From assembly GCA_964467455.1 (NCBI GenBank), contig CAYXQJ010000001.1, positions 186,001 through 250,000 of the forward strand: 64,000 bases of DNA. Reading direction: 5' to 3'. The position numbers were made by a program, and so were the translations under genes. Shown in pieces: positions 26,301 to 35,495 of this stretch. Each line of letters begins with the position of its first letter. Position 1 is the stretch's first letter. This DNA is from OLB6 sp964467455 (GTDB lineage: Bacteria; Bacteroidota; Ignavibacteria; Kapaibacteriales; Kapaibacteriaceae). The notes below the pieces were generated by a model. The model searched no databases. It saw only the letters and a program-made list of their open reading frames with translations, and had not been told where the DNA came from.

Positions 26301-28892
26301 GCCGCTGATCTCGTTGTTCTCGAACACATTACGTGCACCGATGACTGTATCAAGACGTTCGGAGTTGTTACCGCTCGGACCTGACGGTAGCTTTTGACGG
26401 CTAACGATACCTGCGCTGTACGTCTGTACTTGACCAGCAACGGTACGAACATCAGGTTGGAATTGGAACAGGTTGAAACCGTAGATGATCGTCGGAAGCG
26501 ACGTTGCATACGACGGCGTCACTCCTGGAGCATTGCGGATAACACAGTTTTTGATCTGGATGTCCTGCGAACCGTCTCCAAGGTAGAACGGAGCGCGGAA
26601 TTGTGACGTTGTATTCAATTGGAACACCAGTGCCTTCTGTTGGCCACCATCAAAGATGAATCCACCACCGGAGTTATTCCACCGCGGATCGCGTGAGAAC
26701 TCGGGCTGAATGGCATTCGGATTTGATGCCTGATTTGCTTGACCGAACAAGAAGCCGATGCCACTGTTCGAAGGAGCATTGAGTGTGACCACAACACTAC
26801 CCTTGCTCAGCGAACGCTCAAGTGTCGGCTTGAAGGTGATGGTGTTGGTCGCACTGGCACCGATGATACGTGTTGTGAGATCAAGTGCCGGTCCGGTACC
26901 CGCAATGTTGCCGATCGAATAGGTCGCATCCGTAAGCTCGAACGTCACCGGACCCGACACGCCCTTGAGGTACAAGTCGTTAGCTGCATCGAGGAAGGTA
27001 AGGTAGTTACGTGCCTGACCAGCCTTTGCTGTGCCAATGGTATACGTGCCGGACAGATTCGAAGAGATCGTAAAGACCTGACAAACTTGGTTGTTGTTTG
27101 TGATCGGGTCGCCAGGATATTCTGTTGTCAAGCAGACTTCATATTGTCCTGCAGCCGGAGGCGTGAATGCCGGGAATTCAACACCGGCGATGTTGTTCGG
27201 AACTTCAGCACCAACGTCAGAAACAACGACAAGTTCATTATAAATGCGATTCCGGTTTGGCAACTGGAAGATCTCCATGCGAACAGGAATATCCGTCAAG
27301 TCAAGGATCCCGCCGTTGACGATCGTACCGATCGGCCGGAACGGACGATTGGCGTAATACGTGTCAACTCCGTTTGGTTTGGCGATCGCACCGGCTGAGA
27401 CCTCCTCATTGTAGAGGGTCTGGAACACATGTGACGTGCCAGATCTTGGGAGGCAGTCGTTGACACTTTGTTGGTCGATAGCATTGACGAGTTCAGTACA
27501 CACATCAACGGTCCACTGATCAACATCCAGCGAGTTGAAATTCGAAAAATCGATCGTCGCCGATTGACCAGTTGCAAGATTCCCCGTCCAATCAACAGTG
27601 TCACGCCACATTTCCTGTCCGTTTGACTCACGGCGGACCACGGCGATCGAGCGGGTGTCCGTCACATTGTTCAGGCCAACGTTTTGGATCGCAATGGAAA
27701 CCGGGATCGGCACACCGCGTGGGTACTTTCTTGGAATGGCAAGCGGTGATCGGATCAACGACGTTGCAACGTCATTCGGGAAGGCAACGATAAACGCCTT
27801 CTGCCAATTTTGTGAATATCCCGGGATCGAGAAGGTAGCTTCCACTCGATACGACCCACCAACCGCATTGGTGAGGTCCAGTGAGCCGTTAGACTGGGCA
27901 AGCGGACCTGTTGCCTCGTTCATCGTGTAGGTGAACAGTTGTGATGCTGAAGCAACGTGTGTGATCGTTGTGTTTCCACCTTGACGCGCCTGATACACAA
28001 CGTTCGTGCTTGGAAGGGGGCCTACGATGCGATACGTAAGCTGGATGGTCTGACCTGCCGTTTGACGGAAGGTCAACGACGGTTTTGGAAACGCAGCGCT
28101 TGAACCATCATAGACGGATCCTGCACGTAGAATGCGTCGCGGGTCTACATCATCAGGGAACGACTGCTCGATACCGGCCAAGACACCGATGCGCATGGTC
28201 GGACGGACGTTGACGTTACCGTACCCTACAGCCGTATTGCAGTAGTTGGCACCATCGGCATAATAGTAGCTCATCGGGAAGTACGGATTATCGATTCCCG
28301 TCTGACCAAAGATGGCGATCTGAACGGTCGGGCCAATGGTGGAGTAACCACCTCGGTACGAACAGATCTCATACTGCAGATTCGATACACCATCCCACAT
28401 GAAGGGTGTGTCGAATTTGAATTCATACCATTTGCCGGTCATCCCGTTCACTGTAACAGCGGAGCCCGGGATCGAAGCATACACGGGCACGGTCCATCCA
28501 CCACGGGAGAATACCGTAGTGAAATTCGTCGTATTCATTGGTACCGCGCCGGTTGTTGCCGTGGTAGTCCGCATACGGATCGAGATGTCTCGACTCGGGA
28601 AGGTTGCCGTATTCGCGGTAACAAAGAATGCAAACGACTCGATGAGCCCCGGGGAAACTCCCGCGGTCTGGAGGTCCGTGCGTTTGATGATGAATTGACG
28701 GCGTTCGGTCCAATACCAGTCGTCGATGGGGTTTAGATAGCTTGTAGCGGCAGCTGTTGTGTAGCCACTACCAGCTAATCCATTGTGTCCCAAGATGTAA
28801 TAGACCTGCGACGTTGCTTGCTGCGCCATCGCGAACAAGGACAACAACGCAAGCACCACCACACCTGAAGAATTGCGAATCAGTCGGTTCAT
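23307..28892 (-). CDS. Very large T9SS-secreted surface protein with parallel beta-helix
   Basis: About 1861 residues, starting MNRLIRN at 28892 after GGACGG; the frame extends 15 codons further but lacks a signal there. A signal peptide (1-29, ending QATSQ) is followed by Ig-like regions (to about 630). Then comes a right-handed parallel beta-helix region (about 680-1200) with repeated IKNCVIRNAPG/ENNEISGFGYGI-type coils, further CARDB-like Ig modules, and a C-terminal T9SS type A sorting domain (about 1780-1861, SVSPNP to VSIVR). T9SS cargo passes the outer membrane and is attached to or released from the surface. The beta-helix suggests polysaccharide binding or adhesion, but I see no catalytic site. 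A TAACTTTG promoter element lies about 105 bases upstream. Confidence 0.88.
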   Translation of the reverse strand: MNRLIRNSSGVVVLALLSLFAMAQQATSQVYYILGHNGLAGSGYTTAAATSYLNPIDDWYWTERRQFIIKRTDLQTAGVSPGLIESFAFFVTANTATFPSRDISIRMRTTTATTGAVPMNTTNFTTVFSRGGWTVPVYASIPGSAVTVNGMTGKWYEFKFDTPFMWDGVSNLQYEICSYRGGYSTIGPTVQIAIFGQTGIDNPYFPMSYYYADGANYCNTAVGYGNVNVRPTMRIGVLAGIEQSFPDDVDPRRILRAGSVYDGSSAAFPKPSLTFRQTAGQTIQLTYRIVGPLPSTNVVYQARQGGNTTITHVASASQLFTYTMNEATGPLAQSNGSLDLTNAVGGSYRVEATFSIPGYSQNWQKAFIVAFPNDVATSLIRSPLAIPRKYPRGVPIPVSIAIQNVGLNNVTDTRSIAVVRRESNGQEMWRDTVDWTGNLATGQSATIDFSNFNSLDVDQWTVDVCTELVNAIDQQSVNDCLPRSGTSHVFQTLYNEEVSAGAIAKPNGVDTYYANRPFRPIGTIVNGGILDLTDIPVRMEIFQLPNRNRIYNELVVVSDVGAEVPNNIAGVEFPAFTPPAAGQYEVCLTTEYPGDPITNNNQVCQVFTISSNLSGTYTIGTAKAGQARNYLTFLDAANDLYLKGVSGPVTFELTDATYSIGNIAGTGPALDLTTRIIGASATNTITFKPTLERSLSKGSVVVTLNAPSNSGIGFLFGQANQASNPNAIQPEFSRDPRWNNSGGGFIFDGGQQKALVFQLNTTSQFRAPFYLGDGSQDIQIKNCVIRNAPGVTPSYATSLPTIIYGFNLFQFQPDVRTVAGQVQTYSAGIVSRQKLPSGPSGNNSERLDTVIGARNVFENNEISGFGYGITTFGIGLAIKGGVNEFRTYYNENTKIRNNQISDCRRAGIFVAYEQDAEIAGNRIYNIGTGATGGTGVDAAGIRAGGVDRYHNIRLNINANEISSVLGDSWARGIVVEQVRNIFPSIGNTGGNAIFPDGTEYATVSNNTVWGIRRSSVTANLAGVHMMTQRSTTLTGINQILTPAAGMENYFTTGDRVVNNTIVMNNDNLSGSGLVAGLGIQHGGKTFVRNNAIVMEGTSNASSFSHSALLYQGTQMTDGNDPLALNCDRNAYQLGNASFARFIEITSNSEIVSTGSQDEFKTMSQWRSWTRRDLNSVTGNVAGDLAYTGIAPKQALRVKSNPAPIGSILSNRGETVSGITTDIDGQQRGAAGQLRDLGADEFDGRTYVKDLEVVTILKPSSYKASTGQNSDAEYIMTAAPVDVSALVRNSGGLSQTNVDVRVRIYNETAASNNAGLTTPLFSTTPVVDKTVKININAGTEAVVNFGIENFAPQTYAELVGYTAPSRFSMMTANVTPLNKIEVTVSFDENNANNTFSKVVRFYLRKADSRILISSENAGTSLVGSPAQNTIVGRLNSDSVITGLNRLGFMNNASYRYYDVFDRLSWEERAVDYTLYRSLFWASDMNAFSRFERRDLRAYMSAGNSIEKKNLAVSGQNYPRQHVGMNVINDEMFINTVLRVANLSPGTPVPTGANYDGKRVRGDAIARSSVETVAATGFAGDAVPNPALVRMYSDQTTGGLALPAYVYLRGDRQTNDSLMGSASSSLTTNVVYLGVDWRHWRYSGMTTGIDRVLRGTIDFFEKNGGTVVPVELVAFDAKARGNNVDVFWATASEQNADHFVVERAKVAGAAIAGHNDDVYEPVATVTAAGNSTERRDYSTIDRGLETGTYLYRLVSVDRDGSMATSGDVQVVIGGSSNDLSINSVSPNPVRSTSIVEVMVATAGNAMITLVDAEGRTVATLHNGELSAGLHSVDLSVANLASGAYTLVLANNGEIATAPVSIVR

Positions 28893-28997
28893 ATGCACCG
28901 TCCTGTGATAAATAATTGTATTGAAATTGTAACTCAATTGCGAATGCGTGTTGCGTCAACAATGCTCTCGCACTTAGAACCAACAGGTTATATCACG

Positions 28998-29005
28998 CAA
29001 AGTTA
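28998..29005 (-). promoter_or_regulatory. Putative promoter element for the T9SS surface protein
   Basis: On the minus strand TAACTTTG matches TAnnTTTG exactly, leaving a leader of roughly 100 bases before the ATG at 28892. The leader is AT-rich and has no obvious hairpin. A clear -33 TTTG was not found. The rest of the 216-base gap up to the phosphorylase gene at 29109 holds no other recognisable feature. Confidence 0.5.
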
Positions 29006-29108
29006 CACCCTTAAACTTAAATGCCCGGTTTTTTACACCGTGCCTTGTCCGAAACCGAATAAGAAGGGAGCAGGTTCCAACTCGCCCCTTTCCGTGGTAA
29101 ATTGAAGG

Positions 29109-29930
29109 ATGGAGTTGTATGATCAGGTACAGGAAACCGTCACGGCCTTGCAAAAGGTCATCCCGAGTAAGCCATTGACGGCCATAATCTTAGGCACTGG
29201 CCTCGGTGGTTTGGTGAACGAGATGCAGGTAACTGCATCCATTGAGTATGACAACATCCCCCACTTCCCGGTCTCTACCGTTGAATCACATCATGGAAAG
29301 CTCCATGTTGGGACGCTCGAAGGGAAGGACGTCATTGCCCTCCAAGGGCGCTTCCACCAGTACGAAGGCTACTCTCTGCAACAAGTCACCTTCCCGGTAC
29401 GAGTGCTCAAGATGCTTGGAGTGAAGAACCTGATCGTTTCCAATGCCTGCGGCGGGATGAATCCTCTGTACAGGCGGGGAGACGTGATGATCATTGACGA
29501 CCATATCAATCTGCTGGGCGATAATCCACTTGTTGGACCTAACGATGACCGGTTCGGCCCCAGATTTCCCGATATGAGCGAGCCGTATAGCCGTGATCTG
29601 ATCGCCTTGGCCGAAGAAGCAGCGCTCTCTTTGAAACAGAAAGTTCATCGCGGAGTCTATGTCTCCGTGACTGGACCAAATCTTGAGACCAGAGCCGAAT
29701 ATCGCTTTCTGCGGACGATCGGAGCCGACGTCGTCGGTATGAGTACCGTGCCCGAAACGATCGTCGCCCGCCACATGGGCATGAAGGTGCTTGGCCTGAG
29801 CATCATTACCGACGAATGTTTTCCGGACCATCTCCATCCCGTCACGTTGCAGGATGTTCTTGCCGCAGCCCAACATGCTGAACCGATCATGACCGATATC
29901 GTCAAATACGTCGTTGCAAGGATCTCATGA
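29109..29930 (+). CDS. Purine nucleoside phosphorylase (trimeric type)
   Basis: The 273-residue protein carries the trimeric PNP signature: ILGTGLGGL (phosphate loop), HHGKLHVG, QGRFHQYEGY, SNACGGMNPL, DHINLLGDNPLVGPND, GPNLETRAEY and VGMSTVPE. It splits purine nucleosides with phosphate to base and ribose-1-phosphate. At the position of human Asn243 this protein has Asp (ITDECFPD), a change that in the family favours 6-amino purines. The start follows GAAGG. Its stop overlaps the lipoprotein start as ATGA. A second paralogue is at 59113, with Asn at this position. Confidence 0.93.
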   Translation: MELYDQVQETVTALQKVIPSKPLTAIILGTGLGGLVNEMQVTASIEYDNIPHFPVSTVESHHGKLHVGTLEGKDVIALQGRFHQYEGYSLQQVTFPVRVLKMLGVKNLIVSNACGGMNPLYRRGDVMIIDDHINLLGDNPLVGPNDDRFGPRFPDMSEPYSRDLIALAEEAALSLKQKVHRGVYVSVTGPNLETRAEYRFLRTIGADVVGMSTVPETIVARHMGMKVLGLSIITDECFPDHLHPVTLQDVLAAAQHAEPIMTDIVKYVVARIS

Positions 29931-30928
29931 GAGCTATTCAAACGATCCTCGTCGTGGTGATGCTGTCGCTAGTTGGATGCAGCCCTGACAATCCCTCCAT
30001 CAATTCGTTCGATGATGAGTGGCGGCTGCTCGTCAGCGGTCCATCAGGGTTGATGACAGTGCGTATGCCCTCAGGCAGCGTCGAAACTCCCAACGTCTGG
30101 ACTCCATCCGATGATATCGAGCCGTACCCTGTAAGAAGGATGAAGGCATTTCGCGACAAGATCTTCCTTGTCTTGAACGGTCCCGAAGTTCGAACACTAT
30201 CCTCGTCAACGCTTCAGCCGGCTGATACGATCACGTGGAGTGTCGACCTTGGGGCCGCCGTCGATATCACTTTTGCCAATGCCACAACGGCTTTTATTGC
30301 CCTTGAGAACAATGCCGTCGGCGTGATCGACCTCACCGTCAACACCTTGGTCTCTACGATCAATGTAGGGGGCAAACCTTTCGCCATTGAAGCGGTGGGC
30401 AATCAGATCTGCGTGAGCATTCCCGATAGCGGCGTGGTTAAGATCATCGACTCTCGGACGAATGCCGTAGAAGCTACCATAGCCATTCCCACGCCGAGAC
30501 CTGCCTTCATCGCCGGTGACGGCGTCAACAACGTATTCTGCGTTGTAGCCTACGGAGCAGGAACGACACCGACGCTGTCCTTCTTGGATATCCCGACACG
30601 CACGATCACCAAGACCGTCGACCTCACCGCTCGTGCGTCCGAAGGACCGCAGCAAGTGCCGATGGGTATTGCCGTCAACGCTAGTGAGTACGCCTACGTC
30701 CCCGTCCAGAACGCACTGATGTTCGCCAGCACGCGTACACAGAGCCGGGCTTCGGCAGCCCAGTTCGATCCGTACGGCCTCATCCAGTACAACAGCGCTC
30801 GGGCAGAGTTGATCTGTATTCGCCCGAATGGAAAGAGTGTCGTTGTGTTCAATGAATTCGCCGAGACCATCAAGCAGACAGCAGAGCTTCCGGATTCGGT
30901 CAATGGCGTTCTCGGTATCGCACCATGA
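29927..30928 (+). CDS. Beta-propeller lipoprotein (YVTN-like)
   Basis: A 333-residue protein with a lipoprotein signal peptide (lipobox LVGC, Cys18). The mature part has repeated strands of the YVTN/cytochrome d1-like propeller pattern, for example VGVIDLTVNTLVSTINVGGKPFAIE and VKIIDSRTNAVEATIAIP. It is probably tethered in the periplasm. It overlaps both the phosphorylase before it and the phosphotransacetylase after it by ATGA, so it is in the same operon, although the functional link to purine and acetyl-phosphate metabolism is not apparent. Confidence 0.82.
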   Translation: MRAIQTILVVVMLSLVGCSPDNPSINSFDDEWRLLVSGPSGLMTVRMPSGSVETPNVWTPSDDIEPYPVRRMKAFRDKIFLVLNGPEVRTLSSSTLQPADTITWSVDLGAAVDITFANATTAFIALENNAVGVIDLTVNTLVSTINVGGKPFAIEAVGNQICVSIPDSGVVKIIDSRTNAVEATIAIPTPRPAFIAGDGVNNVFCVVAYGAGTTPTLSFLDIPTRTITKTVDLTARASEGPQQVPMGIAVNASEYAYVPVQNALMFASTRTQSRASAAQFDPYGLIQYNSARAELICIRPNGKSVVVFNEFAETIKQTAELPDSVNGVLGIAP

Positions 30929-31902
30929 TCCTAGACGAGTTACGACAGCGTTCACGCACATTGCAGAAGCGCATCGTGTTGCCGGATGCCGAAGATGATC
31001 GAACGATTCGCGCAGCGCGCCAACTCCTCGATTCAACCATCTGTGTTCCCATTTTGATCGGCGACCGCGCCAGTCTGCACTCACGTGCAGCAAACGTTGG
31101 CGTTGCGATCGATGACGTCGAGATCATCTCCCCTTCGTCGCAGGTTGATGCCTGTGCCGACGATCTATTCAAGCGTCGATCATCAAAGGGTCTTTCGGAA
31201 GATGAGGCGCGCGCCTTCGCACTTGACCCACTCTATCATGCTGCATGGCTCGTAGCCACACGCCAGGCCGATGGCGGCGTCGCCGGCTCGATCTCCACCA
31301 CCGGAGAGGTGATCAAAGCCGGGCTCTGGATGATCGGCATGGCTTCCGGGATCAAGACCGTCTCTTCATATTTCTTGATGGCATGGCCTGAAAGCGGACG
31401 AGCGATGACGTTCGCTGATTGCGGCGTTGTTCCAGACCCAACCACGGAACAACTGGTCGACATCGCCTACGCAGCGTCAAGGAACCATCGTATGATGACC
31501 GGGGCAGAACCTCGCGTGGCCTTCTTGTCGTTCTCGACCTTGGGATCGGCCGAGCACCCAAAGGTCTCAAAGGTCCAGCATGCAGTTCAGATGTTCACAC
31601 AACGCTACCCTGACATCATCGCCGATGGCGAGTTACAAGGCGACGCCGCGATCGTACCGGCTGTTGCTCATCGCAAAGCACCAAACTCAGCCGTTGCCGG
31701 TATGGCCAACGTCTTGGTCTTTCCGGATCTTGATGCCGGCAACATTGCGTACAAGCTCACCGAGCGTCTTGGCGGTGCCACCGCACTCGGTCCGATCATC
31801 CAAGGTTTGGCTCGCCCCTTCTGTGACCTGTCACGAGGATGTTCTGTCGACGATATCGTGACAGTGGCCAGCATCACATCCATCATGGCAGACGCCCACT
31901 AG
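30925..31902 (+). CDS. pta: Phosphate acetyltransferase
   Basis: The 325-residue protein matches the short, single-domain phosphate acetyl/butyryl transferase type: RIVLPDAEDDRTIRAA at the start, DGGVAGSISTTGEVIKAG, the SFSTLGSAEHP segment, DGELQGDAAIVP and ANVLVFPDLDAGNIAYKL near the end. It interconverts acetyl-CoA and acetyl phosphate. No acetate kinase gene is adjacent. A butyryl-specific enzyme is the main alternative, but the C-terminal pattern favours acetyl. It ends tail to tail with hslO, sharing four bases. Confidence 0.92.
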   Translation: MILDELRQRSRTLQKRIVLPDAEDDRTIRAARQLLDSTICVPILIGDRASLHSRAANVGVAIDDVEIISPSSQVDACADDLFKRRSSKGLSEDEARAFALDPLYHAAWLVATRQADGGVAGSISTTGEVIKAGLWMIGMASGIKTVSSYFLMAWPESGRAMTFADCGVVPDPTTEQLVDIAYAASRNHRMMTGAEPRVAFLSFSTLGSAEHPKVSKVQHAVQMFTQRYPDIIADGELQGDAAIVPAVAHRKAPNSAVAGMANVLVFPDLDAGNIAYKLTERLGGATALGPIIQGLARPFCDLSRGCSVDDIVTVASITSIMADAH

Positions 31903-32798
31903 TTGCGTCGTGCTAACAGTTGCTCTTTCAGCTCAGTGAAATCGTCGTCTGACAAGTAGTATCGCTCACTGCAGTATTGACAGACCAATTCGTTCTGTCC
32001 GGACTGTTGCATCTCATTGACTTCCTCATATCCGATGGTCAGCAAGATCGACTTGAAACGGTCAAGCGAACACCGACAGAAGAAATCGACCGGAGTGTTC
32101 GACAACACATCGATCTCCGTGGGCATGACCGTACGCAGAATGTCTTCCGGAGAGTAGCCCTTGTCAGCGAACTCCGTTAGCCGGTCCAAATAGTCAAGGT
32201 TGTCATAGACCTTGAAGATATCTTCCGGTCGTGCACCCGGCATTGCCTGCACCAGTAATCCAACGGATTGAAGGGGGCGATCGTTCTCATCAAAGGTCAT
32301 GTCGAACATGAATGCTGACGGTATCTGCTCCGACTGTGTCAGATAGTGGCTGAGGTCACTCGTAATGTCACCGCGATGTAGCTCCACGATGCCCGTCACC
32401 GGCTCCTGTTTACCGTACATGATGCGTTGCACCTTGAGCAGTCCATTGCCAAGAGGACCGCTTCGATCTTCCGATGGGTTCTTATTGAGAGCAGAATATC
32501 CTCGCACTTCACCAACCTGTAATGCCTCGGCATAGACGGTCTTGACCTCGCCGTCACCTTCTGCCATGATCACCACACGTTCCTCGCCTTTGAGGAAGGC
32601 TGCCATCAGGGATGCGCCTGCAAGTGCCCGACCAAGGACGAGCGTACGCAAAGGATCCAACTTATGCCGGTCATGCGCGGATTGAACCGTCACAGCATTG
32701 TGGATCGCCGCGGCTCGGAAGAGTCCGTCCTTGGTGATCGCACGCGTCACTCGATCACGTTCAGCCCATTTCTTCTTGATCTCATCGTTATTACTCAT
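31899..32798 (-). CDS. hslO: Hsp33 redox-regulated chaperone
   Basis: The 299-residue protein has the Hsp33 N-terminal core (GRALAGASLMAAFLKGEERV and GEVRGYSA) and the C-terminal redox switch with CRC near 240 and CQYC near 275: the CxC/CxxC zinc ligands. On oxidative unfolding it releases zinc and holds aggregating proteins. Its ATG lies inside the last codons of mutS, an eight-base overlap, so the two genes are translated together. Confidence 0.95.
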   Translation of the reverse strand: MSNNDEIKKKWAERDRVTRAITKDGLFRAAAIHNAVTVQSAHDRHKLDPLRTLVLGRALAGASLMAAFLKGEERVVIMAEGDGEVKTVYAEALQVGEVRGYSALNKNPSEDRSGPLGNGLLKVQRIMYGKQEPVTGIVELHRGDITSDLSHYLTQSEQIPSAFMFDMTFDENDRPLQSVGLLVQAMPGARPEDIFKVYDNLDYLDRLTEFADKGYSPEDILRTVMPTEIDVLSNTPVDFFCRCSLDRFKSILLTIGYEEVNEMQQSGQNELVCQYCSERYYLSDDDFTELKEQLLARRN

Positions 32799-35409
32799 TC
32801 AGAGTTTCCTTTAGCTCTGCAAGCGCCCTGAGCGCTTCAAGCGGTGTCATAGAATTGATGTCGATCTGCCGGACCTTTTCGCGAAGGTCGTCATCCTTGA
32901 TCTCGAACATCGTCAATTGTCCGGCCCGTTCAAGGTCATGACGAATGACGGCCGGTGTCCGTGCAGATCTCGACGGATCGTGTGTGCCGGTCTCTAACTG
33001 TTGCAGGACCGTTCGTGCAGTGCTGACGACCGTTGGTGGCAATCCGGCCATCTGCGCCACATGAATGCCAAAGGAGTGATCGGTATGCCCCGTGACCACC
33101 TTGTGCGTGAACAAGATCTGGTCACCGACCTCCTTGACCTCGACTTGATAATTGCGGATACGCTCAAATCGATCCGCAAGAGCAGTGAGTTCGTGATAAT
33201 GCGTCGCAAACAATGTCTTCGCACCGATCACCTCATGCAGGTACTCTGCGATCGCCCATGCGATCGAGATCCCGTCAAACGTTGCCGTCCCCCGCCCCAA
33301 CTCATCCAATAGGATCAAACTGTTGACGGTGGCGTTGTTCAGGATGTTCGCTGCCTCGGCCATCTCCACAAGAAAGGTGCTTTCGCCGGCAACGATATTG
33401 TCCTGTGCACCTACCCGTGTGAAGATCCGGTCGGTCAACGGGATCTGTGCCGATCGCGCCGGTACAAAGCTGCCGATATGTGCCATGAAGACGATCAGTC
33501 CTGTCTGCCGCAAGTAGCTTGACTTGCCGGACATGTTGGGTCCGGTGATGATGTGGATCTGCTCATCAGCTGGTGACAATCGGATCGAATTTGGCACATA
33601 CGGTGTGCCGGGCGGAAGTACTCGTTCGATGACCGGATGCCGAGCCCCTTCGATCTCCAAAACACCATCATCCCCCATCGTGGGTTCGACGTATTCATAA
33701 GTTAGGGCTGCGTCAGCAAAACCGCACAGCGCGTCGAGTTCCGCCAATGCCTGCGACGTTGCCTGGATCGCAGAGACGTGCCGGGCAACAAAACGTCTGA
33801 CGGCAGCTAACAACTCTGTTTCGCGCTCGCTGACCTTCGACTCAGCCGTCAGCAGGGTCACCTCAAGTTCTTTGAGTCTTGGCGTTGTATACCGCTCGGC
33901 ATTCGCCAATGTTTGTTTGCGCTCATACGATGACGGCACCTTTCCCGCGTTGATCTTGCTGATCTCGATGTAGTAGCCGAACACATTGTTGAATGAGATC
34001 TTCAACGAGGCAATACCGCTCTGCTCACGTTCTTGCTCTTGATACTCACGGATCCAATCCTTCCCATTGAGCAGTGCCGACCTGGCCTGATCAAGATCGG
34101 CATCGATGCCATTTCGGAACATCTGTCCGCTTCCAACGGCAACGGGCGGTTCGTCCGTCAGGGTGCGATCCAACTCTGCATGCACCTCAACATGATCACC
34201 AACAACATCACCATACGCAGCGATCTCCGGTAAGGGGCAGGCACGCACCGCAGAAATAATGGTCGGCAATACGGAGAGCCCGGCACGGATGGCTGCCAGA
34301 TCTCGAGCATTCGCGCGGTCTGTGACGACCTTCGTCATCAAGCGTTCAAGATCCCCAACGCCCCCTACTAACTGTCGAAGCAAGGCAAGTCGGGATGGAT
34401 CCGTAACGAGGCCGCCGACCACGCGATGGCGGTGACGGATGTCGTCAAGTTGAAGCAGTGGCGCTTGCAGCCACCGGCGGAGCAATCGACCGCCCATAGG
34501 CGACGTTGTACGATCGAGGATCTCGACCAATGCACCGGAGCGTTCACCGGCCGACATCGATGTGTGGATCTCGAGGTTTCGCCGGGTAGCAGCGTCGAGG
34601 ACCATCGTTTCGGATGAGTGCAGCGAGCGTAGTCCGGTGATCTGTGCCAGGGTTCCCTGCTGCGTTTCGGCAACGTAATGAAGGATGACGCCGGCTGAGA
34701 TGATCGCAGCAGTAGCATCGGTGAGACCGAAGCCTTTGAGGGATGTCGTGCCAAAGTGACGAAGAAGTGCTGTTGATGTCGATTCGATATCAAAATGCCA
34801 ATCGTCGAGCTTGCTGATCGCCGGTTTGATAGATGCAGCATTCAGGATCGGCTCCCACCGATCACGCGCGCCTCGAGCAACGAGTACTTCAGCCGGTTGG
34901 AACGCTTCAAGAGTGGAGGCCAAACGTGCTTCCTCTACATCGCCGGCCATGAACGCACCTGTAGAAACATCGGCTAGAGCAAGTCCCCACATTGTGGACC
35001 TGCCGTTGGGGATGGTCAAACATGCAAGGAAGGTGTTGCTCTTATGATCAAGCAGTTTATCGTAGAGCACCACGCCGGGCGTGACCACTTCCACCACATC
35101 ACGACGGACAATACCCTTTGCCTGCTTTGGATCTTCAAGTTGTTCACAGACGGCAACGCGATGGCCGGCCTTCACCAACTTTGGCAGATAAGCATCTAGT
35201 TGATGATGCGGAAAGCCGGCAAGAGGGATCTCACCGGCCGCTCCATTATTGCGTTTGGTGAGTGTAATTCCGCAGGCGGCCGACGCTTTCACTGCATCGT
35301 CACCAAACGTCTCATAGAAGTCGCCGAGGCGGAAGAGCAACACCGTGTCCGGATGCTTCTTCTTGATCTGGTTATACTGCCGCATTAGCGGCGTTTCTTT
35401 TGCGCTCAC
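32791..35409 (-). CDS. mutS: DNA mismatch repair protein MutS
   Basis: About 872 residues with the mismatch-recognition domain near the start (RLGDFYETFGDDA, containing the Phe-x-Glu mismatch reader), connector and lever helices, and a C-terminal ABC-type ATPase: Walker A TGPNMSGKSS, DELGRGT and the FATHYHEL motif. The frame runs upstream to 35598, but the added 63 residues do not fit the family; I chose the GTG at 35409, which gives MSAKETPLMRQY, a typical MutS start. A TAATTTTC sequence ends three bases before the GTG and may be a variant -7 element. mutS is coupled to hslO. Confidence 0.95.
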   Translation of the reverse strand: MSAKETPLMRQYNQIKKKHPDTVLLFRLGDFYETFGDDAVKASAACGITLTKRNNGAAGEIPLAGFPHHQLDAYLPKLVKAGHRVAVCEQLEDPKQAKGIVRRDVVEVVTPGVVLYDKLLDHKSNTFLACLTIPNGRSTMWGLALADVSTGAFMAGDVEEARLASTLEAFQPAEVLVARGARDRWEPILNAASIKPAISKLDDWHFDIESTSTALLRHFGTTSLKGFGLTDATAAIISAGVILHYVAETQQGTLAQITGLRSLHSSETMVLDAATRRNLEIHTSMSAGERSGALVEILDRTTSPMGGRLLRRWLQAPLLQLDDIRHRHRVVGGLVTDPSRLALLRQLVGGVGDLERLMTKVVTDRANARDLAAIRAGLSVLPTIISAVRACPLPEIAAYGDVVGDHVEVHAELDRTLTDEPPVAVGSGQMFRNGIDADLDQARSALLNGKDWIREYQEQEREQSGIASLKISFNNVFGYYIEISKINAGKVPSSYERKQTLANAERYTTPRLKELEVTLLTAESKVSERETELLAAVRRFVARHVSAIQATSQALAELDALCGFADAALTYEYVEPTMGDDGVLEIEGARHPVIERVLPPGTPYVPNSIRLSPADEQIHIITGPNMSGKSSYLRQTGLIVFMAHIGSFVPARSAQIPLTDRIFTRVGAQDNIVAGESTFLVEMAEAANILNNATVNSLILLDELGRGTATFDGISIAWAIAEYLHEVIGAKTLFATHYHELTALADRFERIRNYQVEVKEVGDQILFTHKVVTGHTDHSFGIHVAQMAGLPPTVVSTARTVLQQLETGTHDPSRSARTPAVIRHDLERAGQLTMFEIKDDDLREKVRQIDINSMTPLEALRALAELKETLNE

Positions 35410-35495
35410 ACGGAAAATTACCACCCTCGATTGAAACAAACGGTTTGTCACGGCGTACCCCACCACCGAATCAATCTTATAGAAAGGGCAATACC

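Noticed and set aside
26739..27398. Plus-strand frame of 219 codons opposite the surface protein
   Set aside because: Cys/Arg-rich shadow of the T9SS gene, no domain.
30206..31093. Minus-strand open frame of 295 codons
   Set aside because: It lies opposite the lipoprotein and pta genes; its composition (Arg, Cys, His rich) is that of a shadow frame.
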